Below are positions 20,301 to 28,201 of a stretch of DNA of 64,000 nucleotides, piece after piece. The notes below the pieces were generated by a model. It was not told the DNA's origin and searched no databases. It saw nothing but the letters and a program-made list of their open reading frames with translations. The translations under genes were made by a program, and so were the position numbers. The stretch is from assembly GCF_004217045.1 (NCBI RefSeq), contig NZ_SGXM01000001.1, positions 1,240,001 to 1,304,000 on the forward strand, in the 5' to 3' direction. This DNA is from Cupriavidus agavae. GTDB taxonomy: Bacteria; Pseudomonadota; Gammaproteobacteria; Burkholderiales; Burkholderiaceae. Within the stretch, counting starts at the first letter, position 1, and the number at the start of each line of letters is the position of its first letter.

Positions 20301-20555
20301 CGGTCACGGCTTCGGACGACTCCGGCACCCGGTCTCCCCCGGCCAGGCCCTGGTAGCTACCAGCTATCCCTCGGCACCGGTCGCCGCGGAGTTAATCTGC
20401 CTGCGCCCCGCCCTGCATCCGGACTCGGCAGTTGCCGGCCAGCGCCACCGCCCCACCTTTGACCCCACAGCAAGCATTCCACCCCGCAAAAACCGCACAC
20501 CCGTGCCCACATCTGAGTCTAGCCAGCCCTACGACATCTGAGCAAAGCCTGGACA
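20300..20555 (+). repeat. IS-end repeat, copy B
   Basis: A diverged second copy of 17970-18215, ending in an ISNCY-type right end (acgacatctgagcaaagcct, then ggaca). Its left edge coincides with the truncated 5' end of the toxin-like fragment, so the event that brought the repeat probably removed the rest of the toxin gene. Bases 20556-20767 that follow show no feature I can support. Confidence 0.6.
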
Positions 20556-20767
20556 ATGCAAGCGCCAAATCAGAGCATCCATTTCCAGCCAGTCCAGAGC
20601 GCGTGCTGGGGTGCGAACGCTCTAAATTCACTACTCGAAACTTTTGAACACGGCCGCGTAGAGGGATTGCTACAGTCACACGAATTCCGATTGGACGTGG
20701 CTCTTTTCGGACGACCCTGCAATGCAACCCACAGGTGGATAGTGTGACAGCGATCTCGACAACGTTC

Positions 20768-22405
20768 ATGCGGTCGGCAGCCGCTCTGGTGGTACTTTCC
20801 TGCGGCGTCCATGGCATTGCGACCGTGCATGCGCAGACCCGGCCGCCTACCTCGTCGGCGCCGCTGTCCATTCAGACGCCTGACGCGGTCAAGACGCGAA
20901 TTGGCGAACTTCGCTACCGGGATGGCTTCCCCGACCCGGCCACCGCGAAAACGGTGTACGACTACCTGGATTTCTCTCGTGGCGTCGACAGCTACCTGAA
21001 CGGCCTACCCGGCGTGTCGCTGTACGCGCTGCGCAAGGGCTTTCGCGACGTGGGCGTCAAGGACGGCGACGTCATCATGTTCTCCCGCCTGATGGATTCC
21101 AACTCGCTGTTTCTGACAGCGAATATTGACACTGTCTATTTCTGGACTTTCATTGACCTGAGCAAGGGGCCGGTAGTCGTGGAGCCGCCGCGCGACGTAC
21201 TTGGCGTGGTCGACGACATGTGGTTCCGCTGGGTCACCGATATCGGCATTCCTGGCCCTGATCGCGGCCAGGGCGGGAAATACCTGCTGGTGCCGCCCGG
21301 TTACAACGGACCGATGCCAGAGGGCGGCTACTTCGTAGCGCACTCCCGCACCAACACGGTAACGTTCCTCGGGCGCGCCTTCCTGGAAAACAATGATCCC
21401 AAGCCCGCCGCAGACCGCATCCGCGCCGAACTGAAGATGTACCCCTACGGTGCCGGCGGCTACGGTTCCAGCATTGGCAGCTATCTGAACGGCAAAGCCC
21501 CGCTGGGAGAACTTGCCAAGCCCGCGTCGCCACGATTCGTGGAAGGGTCGGGGCTGGCCATGAATACCATTCCGCCGAACGACCCGACGTTCTATGACAT
21601 GCTCGACGCATTGGTCCAGGAAGAGCCTGCGACGGCGCTCGATCCCGAGATTGCCGGGCAGTTCCATGCTATCGGTATTCGCAAGGGCCATCCCTTCAAG
21701 CCGGATGACCGCATGCGGGCGATCCTGTCCGATGCCGTGGCAACCGGCAACGCCGCCGGGCGTGTGCTCAGCGCCACGGCCCGCAGCGAAGAAGGCTTCC
21801 GGTACTACGACCAGGCATCGCAGTGGACCAACCAGCTCTTCGTTGGCGGATACAGCTTCATGGCGCCCCCACCGAACGTGACCAAGGAAGGCGTTCAGCA
21901 ATTTCCGGACGACGGCGCGCGCAAGCTCAACGCACGGACCGCCATGTTCTACGTGGCGACCGGCATTACGCCGGCCATGGTGATGCGGCTCCCCAACATT
22001 GGCTCGCAGTACATCGGTACGTTCACAGACGCCCGGGGCCAGGCCCTCGACGGTAGCAAGACATACCGGCTGACGCTGCCGCCGAATATCCCTGCGGGGA
22101 AGTTTTGGTCTGTCACGCTCTATGACAACCAGACCCGCTCGATGCTGCAGACACCGCAGCGCTTCCCCCGGGCCGGTAGCCAGAGCTACCCCACCCCAGC
22201 AGCCCGGGCCAACGCCGATGGCTCCACCACGCTCTACATGAGTCCAGTCAAGCCTTCTGGTGTCACCGCCGGCAACTGGATCCAGACGACGCCCGGCAAG
22301 GGTTGGTGGGCCATTCTCCGCTTCTACAATCCACTGCCCTCGTTCTTCGACAAGAGTTGGCGGCCGGGTGAAATTGAAGAAGCCACTTCTGCCGCTTCAC
22401 GATAA
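20768..22405 (+). CDS. DUF1254/DUF1214 exported protein
   Basis: The protein is about 545 residues, with an N-terminal Sec signal (MRSAAALVVLSCGVHGIA..HAQ), then a DUF1254 domain ('YDYLDFSRGVDSYLNGLPGV', 'SNSLFLTANIDTVYFWTFID') and a C-terminal DUF1214 domain ('YRLTLPPNIPAGKFWSVTLY', 'ILRFYNPLPSFFDKSWRPGE'). The family is widespread in proteobacteria and its biochemistry is unsettled. ATG 20768 is chosen because it starts a clean signal peptide; a GTG at 20735 would add 11 polar residues. It is convergent with a lipoprotein gene and has no evident operon partners. The mature protein is probably periplasmic. Confidence 0.88.
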   Translation: MRSAAALVVLSCGVHGIATVHAQTRPPTSSAPLSIQTPDAVKTRIGELRYRDGFPDPATAKTVYDYLDFSRGVDSYLNGLPGVSLYALRKGFRDVGVKDGDVIMFSRLMDSNSLFLTANIDTVYFWTFIDLSKGPVVVEPPRDVLGVVDDMWFRWVTDIGIPGPDRGQGGKYLLVPPGYNGPMPEGGYFVAHSRTNTVTFLGRAFLENNDPKPAADRIRAELKMYPYGAGGYGSSIGSYLNGKAPLGELAKPASPRFVEGSGLAMNTIPPNDPTFYDMLDALVQEEPATALDPEIAGQFHAIGIRKGHPFKPDDRMRAILSDAVATGNAAGRVLSATARSEEGFRYYDQASQWTNQLFVGGYSFMAPPPNVTKEGVQQFPDDGARKLNARTAMFYVATGITPAMVMRLPNIGSQYIGTFTDARGQALDGSKTYRLTLPPNIPAGKFWSVTLYDNQTRSMLQTPQRFPRAGSQSYPTPAARANADGSTTLYMSPVKPSGVTAGNWIQTTPGKGWWAILRFYNPLPSFFDKSWRPGEIEEATSAASR

Positions 22406-22451
22406 GCGGATGCGCGAAGTGATGGCCAAATTTGGCCATGCTCCCTGCGAG

Positions 22452-22480
22452 TAAAAATGGCCAGCTTGTGCTGGCCATTC
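22452..22480 (-). terminator. Intrinsic terminator of the lipoprotein gene
   Basis: AATGGCCAG-cttgtg-CTGGCCATT (22456-22479) is a perfect 9-bp stem. On the minus strand it is followed by TTTTTAC, giving a classic rho-independent terminator 18 bases after the lipoprotein stop codon. An 18-base palindrome, ATGGCCAAATTTGGCCAT (22422-22439), between this and the DUF1254 stop may serve the opposite strand. Confidence 0.75.
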
Positions 22481-22497
22481 TCTAGCACGCGGTCCCC

Positions 22498-23502
22498 TTA
22501 CTTCAAACTCTGCAGCTCCTGCGTGTACACCTTCATGAATGCCGCATTCGAGAAACCGGCGGCGTAGCCATAGTTGGATACCCACTTGACCGTGCGGCCG
22601 AGTTCGGGAGACCACCAGCCGGTGACCGTTTCCGAGTACGTGGCGGTACCCAGGTTGCCGTTCGGCAGTTGGGCGTCGTTCGAGTTCGTGTAGGTGATGA
22701 CGTAGCTGATGCGCAGCGCGTTGAACGTGCCGGCGGCTGTCGTGATGGCCTCGTAGCCCTCCACCTTGGCCTGGACGCTGCCAGTCTCCCGGTATCCTGC
22801 CGCGCAGCTGTAGTTCCACGTATCGTTCCACGACTGTCCGACATACATCGGGAAACTGTACAGATTGCGCTTCGGAGCGTACGTGCAAGCGTTGCTGTTG
22901 CTCAGGTACGTGCGCGTCAGGCGGTTGCGGTCCTGGTCCTGCGTATAGCTTTGATCCGCAGTGTTGGTGTCGACATTGAAACCGGTCACCGTCGTAATGC
23001 CATTGGTGACTGCCGTGGTCGTGTAGGCGATGTGCTGGGTACCGCCGCCGCCGCCAAGACGCTGCGACGTTTCGGCATACGTAGCCACTTCGCCAATTTT
23101 CTGGGCCGGCGCGGTGTAGCGTTGCGGCGCCACGTTCAGGTTCAGCTTGAACACCTTGCTGGCATCGCTTACCAGCGTTGCCGTCAGCTGGATGGTGTCG
23201 CCAGTCGGGCTGACGAGGTTGCCTGACCAGTTCGTTTCGGTCAGTGTCTGGTTGTCTACCTTGGTCAGGTTGCTGGTGATGACTGCCTGCCATTTGACAG
23301 GTGCGCTCGTGCGCAGCGCGATATAGTCGCCCGACTGCACGTTGAGCGTGGCGGCCTGGCCAGTGCCAACCGAGGTTCCTTGCGCGGCGCTACCCGTCGC
23401 GCTGACGTTCAGCGTACCGCCGCCCTCCTCGCCGCCACCGCCGCAAGCACAAAGCATCGCGGCCAGCGCGCAGCTGGCCATCCATTTGCTCAATCCCTTC
23501 AT
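22498..23502 (-). CDS. Hypothetical lipoprotein
   Basis: The 334-residue protein has a lipoprotein signal, 'ASCALAAMLCACGGGGEEGG', with lipobox LCAC|G (Cys near residue 20), then a Ser/Thr/Gly-rich beta-type body. The start ATG at 23502 has GGGGAAATC upstream. The C-terminal half ('WWSPELGRTVKWVSNYG') recalls proteins whose last domain ends in a WWSPxLGxxVK motif, seen in many uncharacterised periplasmic or outer-membrane lipoproteins. It is probably anchored to the outer membrane facing the periplasm. No functional neighbour; it is monocistronic with its own terminator. Function unknown. Confidence 0.8.
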   Translation of the reverse strand: MKGLSKWMASCALAAMLCACGGGGEEGGGTLNVSATGSAAQGTSVGTGQAATLNVQSGDYIALRTSAPVKWQAVITSNLTKVDNQTLTETNWSGNLVSPTGDTIQLTATLVSDASKVFKLNLNVAPQRYTAPAQKIGEVATYAETSQRLGGGGGTQHIAYTTTAVTNGITTVTGFNVDTNTADQSYTQDQDRNRLTRTYLSNSNACTYAPKRNLYSFPMYVGQSWNDTWNYSCAAGYRETGSVQAKVEGYEAITTAAGTFNALRISYVITYTNSNDAQLPNGNLGTATYSETVTGWWSPELGRTVKWVSNYGYAAGFSNAAFMKVYTQELQSLK

Positions 23503-23942
23503 GATTTCCCCTAACGATTCTTGAATGATCCGGACTTGGATTTTTTTTATTTTCCAAGGCGAGCGATTCTAGAAGGGAGTGGTGTGCGCGGCGCTCCCAA
23601 CCGGAGAGGGGATTGACGGTTCGCCCTGCCCAACGGGCCAGATCAACACCAGCGTTTCAGGGCAACCCGGGGCTCGTTGCCTTTACATTCAACGCCTGGG
23701 TGAATGCCTCCGACGGCAGACGTTTGCTCCCACCCTTTCCCGCCCCGCCCGACGATTGTCGCTTCCCAGGCAACATACTGCGTGCCTTCAGCGCTCTACT
23801 GCTGCCCGTCCCCGCTGCCTAGAATCCCCAGCACGATGGTTGCACAAGCCGTGCGACGGTCGAGGAAGAGGTCCGCGCCATGACGCGGGCCGTTCCTGCC
23901 GCGCAGTGCGGCCTACCCTCCCATTTGACAGGACGAAAGACC
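23503..23942. other. Gene-free stretch upstream of the MBL gene
   Basis: No supported gene is seen. Near the lipoprotein start, CTTGGA (23535-23540) and TCCAAG (23553-23558) flank an A/T tract, so the 5' leader of that mRNA could form a weak hairpin. A TAGAAT box on the minus strand lies upstream of the lipoprotein gene. The rest shows nothing I can name. Confidence 0.4.
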
Positions 23943-24875
23943 ATGACCGAAACAACCCGCAATGTGCAGCCCGTGATTGCCAGCGTTGGCAAGGAAGGTT
24001 CCGGCGAACTCGTGTCCTCCCGCTACGCCGTGCGTATTGGCGATGTCGACGTGGTGCTGATCAGCGACGGCGTGCTGCCGCTGCCCACTTCCACGATGTC
24101 CACCAACGTCAGCGAGGCGGACCGCAATGCCTGGTTCGATGACCGCTTCCTGCAGCGCGACATGTTCGACTGGGCGTTGAACGTGGCGCTGGTGCGCAGC
24201 GGCGACCGCCTGATCCTGGTGGACTCGGGCGTGGGCGACGGCTTCGAGTACTTCTCGCGCGCCGGCCGTTCGGTCATGCGGCTGGAGACGGCAGGCATCG
24301 ACCTCGGCGCCATCACCGATATCGTCATCACCCACATGCACATGGACCACGTGGGCGGGCTGAACGTGGATGGCGTGAAGGCCAAGCTGCGTCCGGACGT
24401 GCGCATCCACGTGGCCGCCGCCGAGGTGGAGTTCTGGAAGAACCCCGACTTCAGCCAGACCGTGATGCCCGAAGCCGTGCCGCCCGCGCTGCGCAAGGCC
24501 GCCGCGAAGTTCGTGCAGCTCTACAGCGAGAACATCGTCCAGTTCGACAAGACCGTGGAAGTTGCGGCGGGCGTCACGGCACGCGTGACTGGCGGCCACA
24601 CGCCGGGCCACTGCGTGGTGGACGTGGCGTCGAAAGGCGAAAAGCTGACGTTTGTGGGCGATGCGATCTTCGAAGTCGGGTTCGAGCAGCCCGACTGGCA
24701 GAACGGCTTCGAGCACGAGCCGGAGATCGCCACGCAGGTGCGTATCGCCCTGCTGGACGAGGCCGCGGAGACCGGTTCGCTGCTGGCTGCCGCGCACGTC
24801 GCCTTCCCGTCGGTCGGCCACATCGCCAGGAATGGCGACGTGTACCGCTTCGTGCCGGTGCAGTGGGATTACTGA
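23943..24875 (+). CDS. MBL-fold metallo-hydrolase
   Basis: The 310-residue metallo-beta-lactamase-fold enzyme has the dinuclear-metal motif THMHMDHVGG near residue 137, an upstream 'ILVDSGVGDGFEY' strand, the third-ligand region 'GGHTPGHCVVDV', 'FVGDAIFEVG' and a late His in 'LAAAHVAFPSVG'. Family members hydrolyse lactones, thioesters, phosphodiesters or esters, and the substrate here is unknown. The start ATG at 23943 follows AGGA; the frame is open upstream without a good start. It precedes a Bug receptor, PhzF and RidA genes on the same strand, so it may open a lactone or ester in that pathway (inference). Confidence 0.88.
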   Translation: MTETTRNVQPVIASVGKEGSGELVSSRYAVRIGDVDVVLISDGVLPLPTSTMSTNVSEADRNAWFDDRFLQRDMFDWALNVALVRSGDRLILVDSGVGDGFEYFSRAGRSVMRLETAGIDLGAITDIVITHMHMDHVGGLNVDGVKAKLRPDVRIHVAAAEVEFWKNPDFSQTVMPEAVPPALRKAAAKFVQLYSENIVQFDKTVEVAAGVTARVTGGHTPGHCVVDVASKGEKLTFVGDAIFEVGFEQPDWQNGFEHEPEIATQVRIALLDEAAETGSLLAAAHVAFPSVGHIARNGDVYRFVPVQWDY

Positions 24876-24899
24876 TCCTCGCCTGACGTTCTGCGAGGC

Positions 24900-24967
24900 A
24901 AGAAGGCCGCCGCATTCCGGATCACCGGGTGCCGCAATCCGGATTGAGACGGCCCGGCCGCCTTCTT
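24900..24967 (+). repeat. Nested inverted repeats after the MBL gene
   Basis: Outer arms AAGAAGGC (24900-24907) and GCCTTCTT (24960-24967) enclose inner arms TTCCGGAT and ATCCGGAT around a short GC-rich centre. The structure is 25 bases after the MBL stop and 32 before the Bug start. It could act as a terminator or attenuator, or stabilise the message between the two genes. There is no T-run. Confidence 0.4.
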
Positions 24968-24999
24968 AGACTGGCTGCATTCCAAACGAGGGAGTGCCC

Positions 25000-25983
25000 G
25001 TGTCTATCCTGCCCATTTCAACGCACAAGGTCTGCGGCGCCCTGCTGGCGGGCGCCGTTGCGGCCTGTTCCATCGCCGCTCACGCCGAAGCCTGGCCGGC
25101 GAAGCCGATCACCATGGTGGTGCCGTTTCCGGCCGGCGGCGGCACCGATCTCGTGGTGCGCTCGATCCAGCCGTTGCTACAGCGCGAACTGGGCCAGCCC
25201 GTGGTCATCGACAACCGGAGCGGCGCCGGCGGCACACTGGGTTCGGGCTTTGTCGCGCGGGCCACGCCGGACGGCTACACGGCGGGCGTGGTCACCACGA
25301 GCACGCACGCCGTCAGCGTGGCGCTGTACCCGAAGCTGACCTACAACCCGGCGAAGGACTTCGCCTATGCCGGCTTCATCGGCACCTCCCCCTATGTGCT
25401 GGCGGTCAATAACGCGTTGCGCGTGCCGGACACCCGGGCGCTCATCGCCAAGCTGAAGTCGGATCCGGCGCAGCACAGCTTCGCGTCGGTCGGGGTGGGA
25501 ACCGTATCGCACCTGATGGGCGAGCAATTCCAGAAGCTGGTCGGGGTGCCGATGGTTCACGTGCCCTATCGTGGGGCGGCGCCGGCCTATACCGACCTGA
25601 TCGGCGGCCCGGTGCAGCTGATTTTCGACAACCCCGTGGGCCTGGCCCCGTACGTCAAGGCCGGCAAGATCGCCGCCATTGCCGTGACCGCCCCCACGCC
25701 GCTGCTGCCGGGCGTGTCGACGTTCTCGGCGCAGGGTGTGCCGGGCTTCGAACAGCAGCTGTGGTACGGCATCGCCTTCCCCAAGGGCACGCCCGCCGCC
25801 ATCGTCGATCGCTTCAATGCGGCCCTGAACAAGGTGCTCGCCGAGAAAGCGGTGGCCGACGACCTGGCGGGCAAGGGGGTCACCGCGCGTCCCGGCACGC
25901 CGGCCGCGCTGCAGTCGGCCGTCCAGGCCGACATTCCCTACTGGGGCAAGATTGCCAAGTCCGTGGGAGCCACAGGTGAGTGA
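25000..25983 (+). CDS. Bug/TctC-family periplasmic solute-binding protein
   Basis: The 327-residue receptor has a signal peptide (ALLAGAVAACSIAAHAEA), then 'WPAKPITMVVPFPAGGGTDL', 'VIDNRSGAGGTLGSGFVAR', 'FASVGVGTVSHLMGEQFQKL' and 'MVHVPYRGAAPAYTDLIGG'. GTG at 25000 is preferred because GAGGG lies 7 bases upstream; an in-frame GTG at 24994 overlaps that site. It overlaps the next gene (PhzF) by 8 bases, so the two are translationally coupled and the receptor probably supplies the substrate of the PhzF/RidA pathway. The ligand is unknown. Confidence 0.87.
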   Translation: MSILPISTHKVCGALLAGAVAACSIAAHAEAWPAKPITMVVPFPAGGGTDLVVRSIQPLLQRELGQPVVIDNRSGAGGTLGSGFVARATPDGYTAGVVTTSTHAVSVALYPKLTYNPAKDFAYAGFIGTSPYVLAVNNALRVPDTRALIAKLKSDPAQHSFASVGVGTVSHLMGEQFQKLVGVPMVHVPYRGAAPAYTDLIGGPVQLIFDNPVGLAPYVKAGKIAAIAVTAPTPLLPGVSTFSAQGVPGFEQQLWYGIAFPKGTPAAIVDRFNAALNKVLAEKAVADDLAGKGVTARPGTPAALQSAVQADIPYWGKIAKSVGATGE

Positions 25984-26842
25984 AGTCACGCTGATCCGCG
26001 TCTTCGTGCGCGATGGACAGGGCGGCAACCCGGTGCCGCTGGTGGCCGACGCCCGTGGCATGAGCGCGCCTGAGATGCAGGCGGTGGCCGCCGCCCATGG
26101 GCACGAGTCGGCGTTCGTCCTGCCCAGCGAGATCGATTGCGACTGGCGCTTGCGCTTCTTCGTGCCGCAGCACGAGATGGAAATGTGCGGCCATGCCACG
26201 GTCGGCACGCTGTGGGCGCTGCGCCAGTGGGGACGCTGGACGACTGCCACGGCACGTATCGAGACCTTGAGCGGGGTCGTGCTCGCCTATTGGGACGATG
26301 CCGGGCAATGCGTGTGGATTTCGCAGCCGGCAGTGCATGCCGAAGCACTCGATGCCGAGGCCGCAGGCCGGGTGGCGGCGCAGCTCGGCCTGCCCGCCGG
26401 CCCCCATGCCGCGATCAATGCCGCCACCAGCCGGGTCAAGACACTGGTCGCCCTGCCCTCCGTGGCAGCGCTCGACAGCCTGCAACCCGATTTCTCGACC
26501 ATGGAGCCGCTGTGTGCCTCGATCGGCTCGACCGGGCTGTATCCGTATGCCTTCGGTACGCCCAGGGCCGATGGGCGGCCCGTGGTGCATGCGCGCCAGT
26601 TCCCGAAGTCGTCGGGCTACCCCGAGGATGCGGCCACCGGCATCGCGGCGGCCGCGCTGTGGGGATACCTCCAGCAGGCGGGGGAGCTGCCCCTGCGGGA
26701 CGGCTCGGCGCCTGCCATCGCGGTCTGGCAGGGTGACGCCATGGGCAGCCCCTCGGAGATCCTCGTGGCGCCGCGCCACGGCGAATCGGGCGAACCCGCC
26801 GGATGCTGGCTCAGCGGCAGCGTGGCATGGAGCGAGGCATGA
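25976..26842 (+). CDS. PhzF-family isomerase/epimerase-like protein
   Basis: The 288-residue protein has a diaminopimelate-epimerase fold of PhzF type: an N-terminal 'FVRDGQGGNPVPLV' segment, 'SAFVLPSEIDCDWRLRFFVP', 'EMEMCGHATVGTLWAL' with the conserved CGHAT loop, and C-terminal 'YPEDAATGIAAAALWGYL'. PhzF itself isomerises a dihydro-hydroxyanthranilate; most relatives have unknown substrates. The GTG start at 25976 follows GGGAG and overlaps the Bug gene. The stop overlaps the RidA start (ATGA). No phenazine genes are present, so a phenazine role is unlikely. Confidence 0.87.
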   Translation: MSEVTLIRVFVRDGQGGNPVPLVADARGMSAPEMQAVAAAHGHESAFVLPSEIDCDWRLRFFVPQHEMEMCGHATVGTLWALRQWGRWTTATARIETLSGVVLAYWDDAGQCVWISQPAVHAEALDAEAAGRVAAQLGLPAGPHAAINAATSRVKTLVALPSVAALDSLQPDFSTMEPLCASIGSTGLYPYAFGTPRADGRPVVHARQFPKSSGYPEDAATGIAAAALWGYLQQAGELPLRDGSAPAIAVWQGDAMGSPSEILVAPRHGESGEPAGCWLSGSVAWSEA

Positions 26843-27324
26843 CGGCCAGCACGCCCGAAGCCCGGCTGGCCGCCGCCGGGTTCATATTGCCCGAGGTGTC
26901 CAGGCCACAGGGCAGCTATGCGCCCTACTGCGCCGTGCAGGTGGACGGTTCGCGCTGGGTGTCGATCGCCGGCCAGGTGTGCCGCCGGCAGGGTATCGCC
27001 ATGGCCGGGCAATGCCAGTCCGATGACGATCTGGAACCGGCCCGCCGCGCCGCGGAAGTGTCGATGCTCAACGCGCTGGCCGCCCTGCGGGGCGCCTGCG
27101 ATGGCCAGTTGTCGCGCGTGGTCCAGCTGGTGCGCCTGCGCGGCTTCATCCGTGCGGCGCCGGAGTTCACGCGCCACCCGGCCGTGCTCGACGCGGCGTC
27201 GGCGGTGCTGCGCACGGCGTTTCCCGACCAGCCCTTGCCCGCTCGCAGCGCGCTTGGCGTGGCCAGCCTTCCGGATCTGGCGTGGACGGAAATCGAGATC
27301 GACGCCGTGGTAGCCAATGCCTGA
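26839..27324 (+). CDS. RidA/YjgF-family protein
   Basis: The 161-residue protein of the RidA (reactive intermediate deaminase) superfamily reads 'SRPQGSYAPYCAVQVDGSRW', 'SIAGQVCRRQGIAMAG', then 'SMLNALAALRGACDGQLSRV' and 'RSALGVASLPDLAWTEIEID'. The usual Arg of true RidA deaminases (family consensus ...RxAxxVxxLP) is present in 'ARSALGVASLP'. Canonical RidA hydrolyses enamine/imine intermediates. The start ATG overlaps the PhzF stop codon (ATGA), showing tight coupling with the PhzF and Bug genes. Substrate unknown. Confidence 0.87.
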   Translation: MTASTPEARLAAAGFILPEVSRPQGSYAPYCAVQVDGSRWVSIAGQVCRRQGIAMAGQCQSDDDLEPARRAAEVSMLNALAALRGACDGQLSRVVQLVRLRGFIRAAPEFTRHPAVLDAASAVLRTAFPDQPLPARSALGVASLPDLAWTEIEIDAVVANA

Positions 27325-27337
27325 AAGCGTCGCGGAG

Positions 27338-28108
27338 CTAGTGCCGATCCGCTGCCTCGCGCAGCAGCCGGTGCAAATGCCCGCTCGACGAAAATCCCAG
27401 GTCCACGCTGACGCTGGCGGCGGACCGGCCCTGCGCCATCAAGGTGCGGGCGTGGGCCGCCAGGACGCGCCGCCGTAGCGCCACCGGCGTGGCGCCGAAT
27501 TCGGCCTGGCAGGCACGCTGCAGGTTGCGGATCGACACTCCCATTTCGCTGGCGACCGCATCGATCGATGGCAGCGACAGGTCGCGCTCCAGCGCCTGAT
27601 GGAAGCGCCGCACCATGCGCCGCGCCACCGAGGCCGGCTCCTCGGGCAACGCCAGCGGCCGGCTGGCCGAAAGCTGTTCCATGATGGCGCGCACCAGCCA
27701 GGACGCACTTTGCACCGAGATGGTCGGAGTCAGAAGCGCCTCGAGCATCGCAATCGTCGCCGCATCGAGGTGGACGGCGCCAAAGCGCCGCCCGGCCGGC
27801 AGGCGATCGGCCGGCAGGTAAAGCTCCCCGTGCTGCTGGCGCCCTTGTTCGGAAGCCGTCAGGTGCGACGTCGATTCCGGCAGCAGCACGGCAGTCCCGC
27901 GCACCAGCGAGACGGCGTGCTGCGCATCCGGCTCGCCATCCGGCGCATCCCACACCGTCCTGAGCCGCCCCATGCGCGGCCACAGCAGCATGCCGCAGTC
28001 GTGCACATGCCAGGCCCGCTGGAAACCGGGCTGCCGGCTGTCGTGCAAGGCAAAGCCATGCTGCGCGGTCAGGTGGAGCTTCGGAGACAGGTGGGGATCG
28101 TGGGTCAT
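27338..28108 (-). CDS. AraC-family transcriptional regulator
   Basis: The 256-residue protein has a cupin-like N-terminal sensor ('RAWHVHDCGMLLWPRMGRLR', 'GTAVLLPESTSHLTASE') and a C-terminal double HTH ('SIDAVASEMGVSIRNLQRAC', 'SAASVSVDLGFSSSGHLHRL'). It is convergent with the RidA gene, 13 bases away, and probably controls the Bug-PhzF-RidA genes (inference from position). Inducer unknown. Confidence 0.9.
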   Translation of the reverse strand: MTHDPHLSPKLHLTAQHGFALHDSRQPGFQRAWHVHDCGMLLWPRMGRLRTVWDAPDGEPDAQHAVSLVRGTAVLLPESTSHLTASEQGRQQHGELYLPADRLPAGRRFGAVHLDAATIAMLEALLTPTISVQSASWLVRAIMEQLSASRPLALPEEPASVARRMVRRFHQALERDLSLPSIDAVASEMGVSIRNLQRACQAEFGATPVALRRRVLAAHARTLMAQGRSAASVSVDLGFSSSGHLHRLLREAADRH

Positions 28109-28201
28109 CGCTGGCGGTCGGCGGGCATCAGACGGGCTGCCGTCGATGATACGCCGTTCGGCCTGTGGCGAGCGCGCGATGCGGTGTCTGATATCGGCCG
28201 G

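Noticed and set aside
25976..26842. Phenazine biosynthesis
   Set aside because: Only a PhzF-family protein is present; no phzA/B/D/E/G genes are nearby, and most PhzF relatives act elsewhere.
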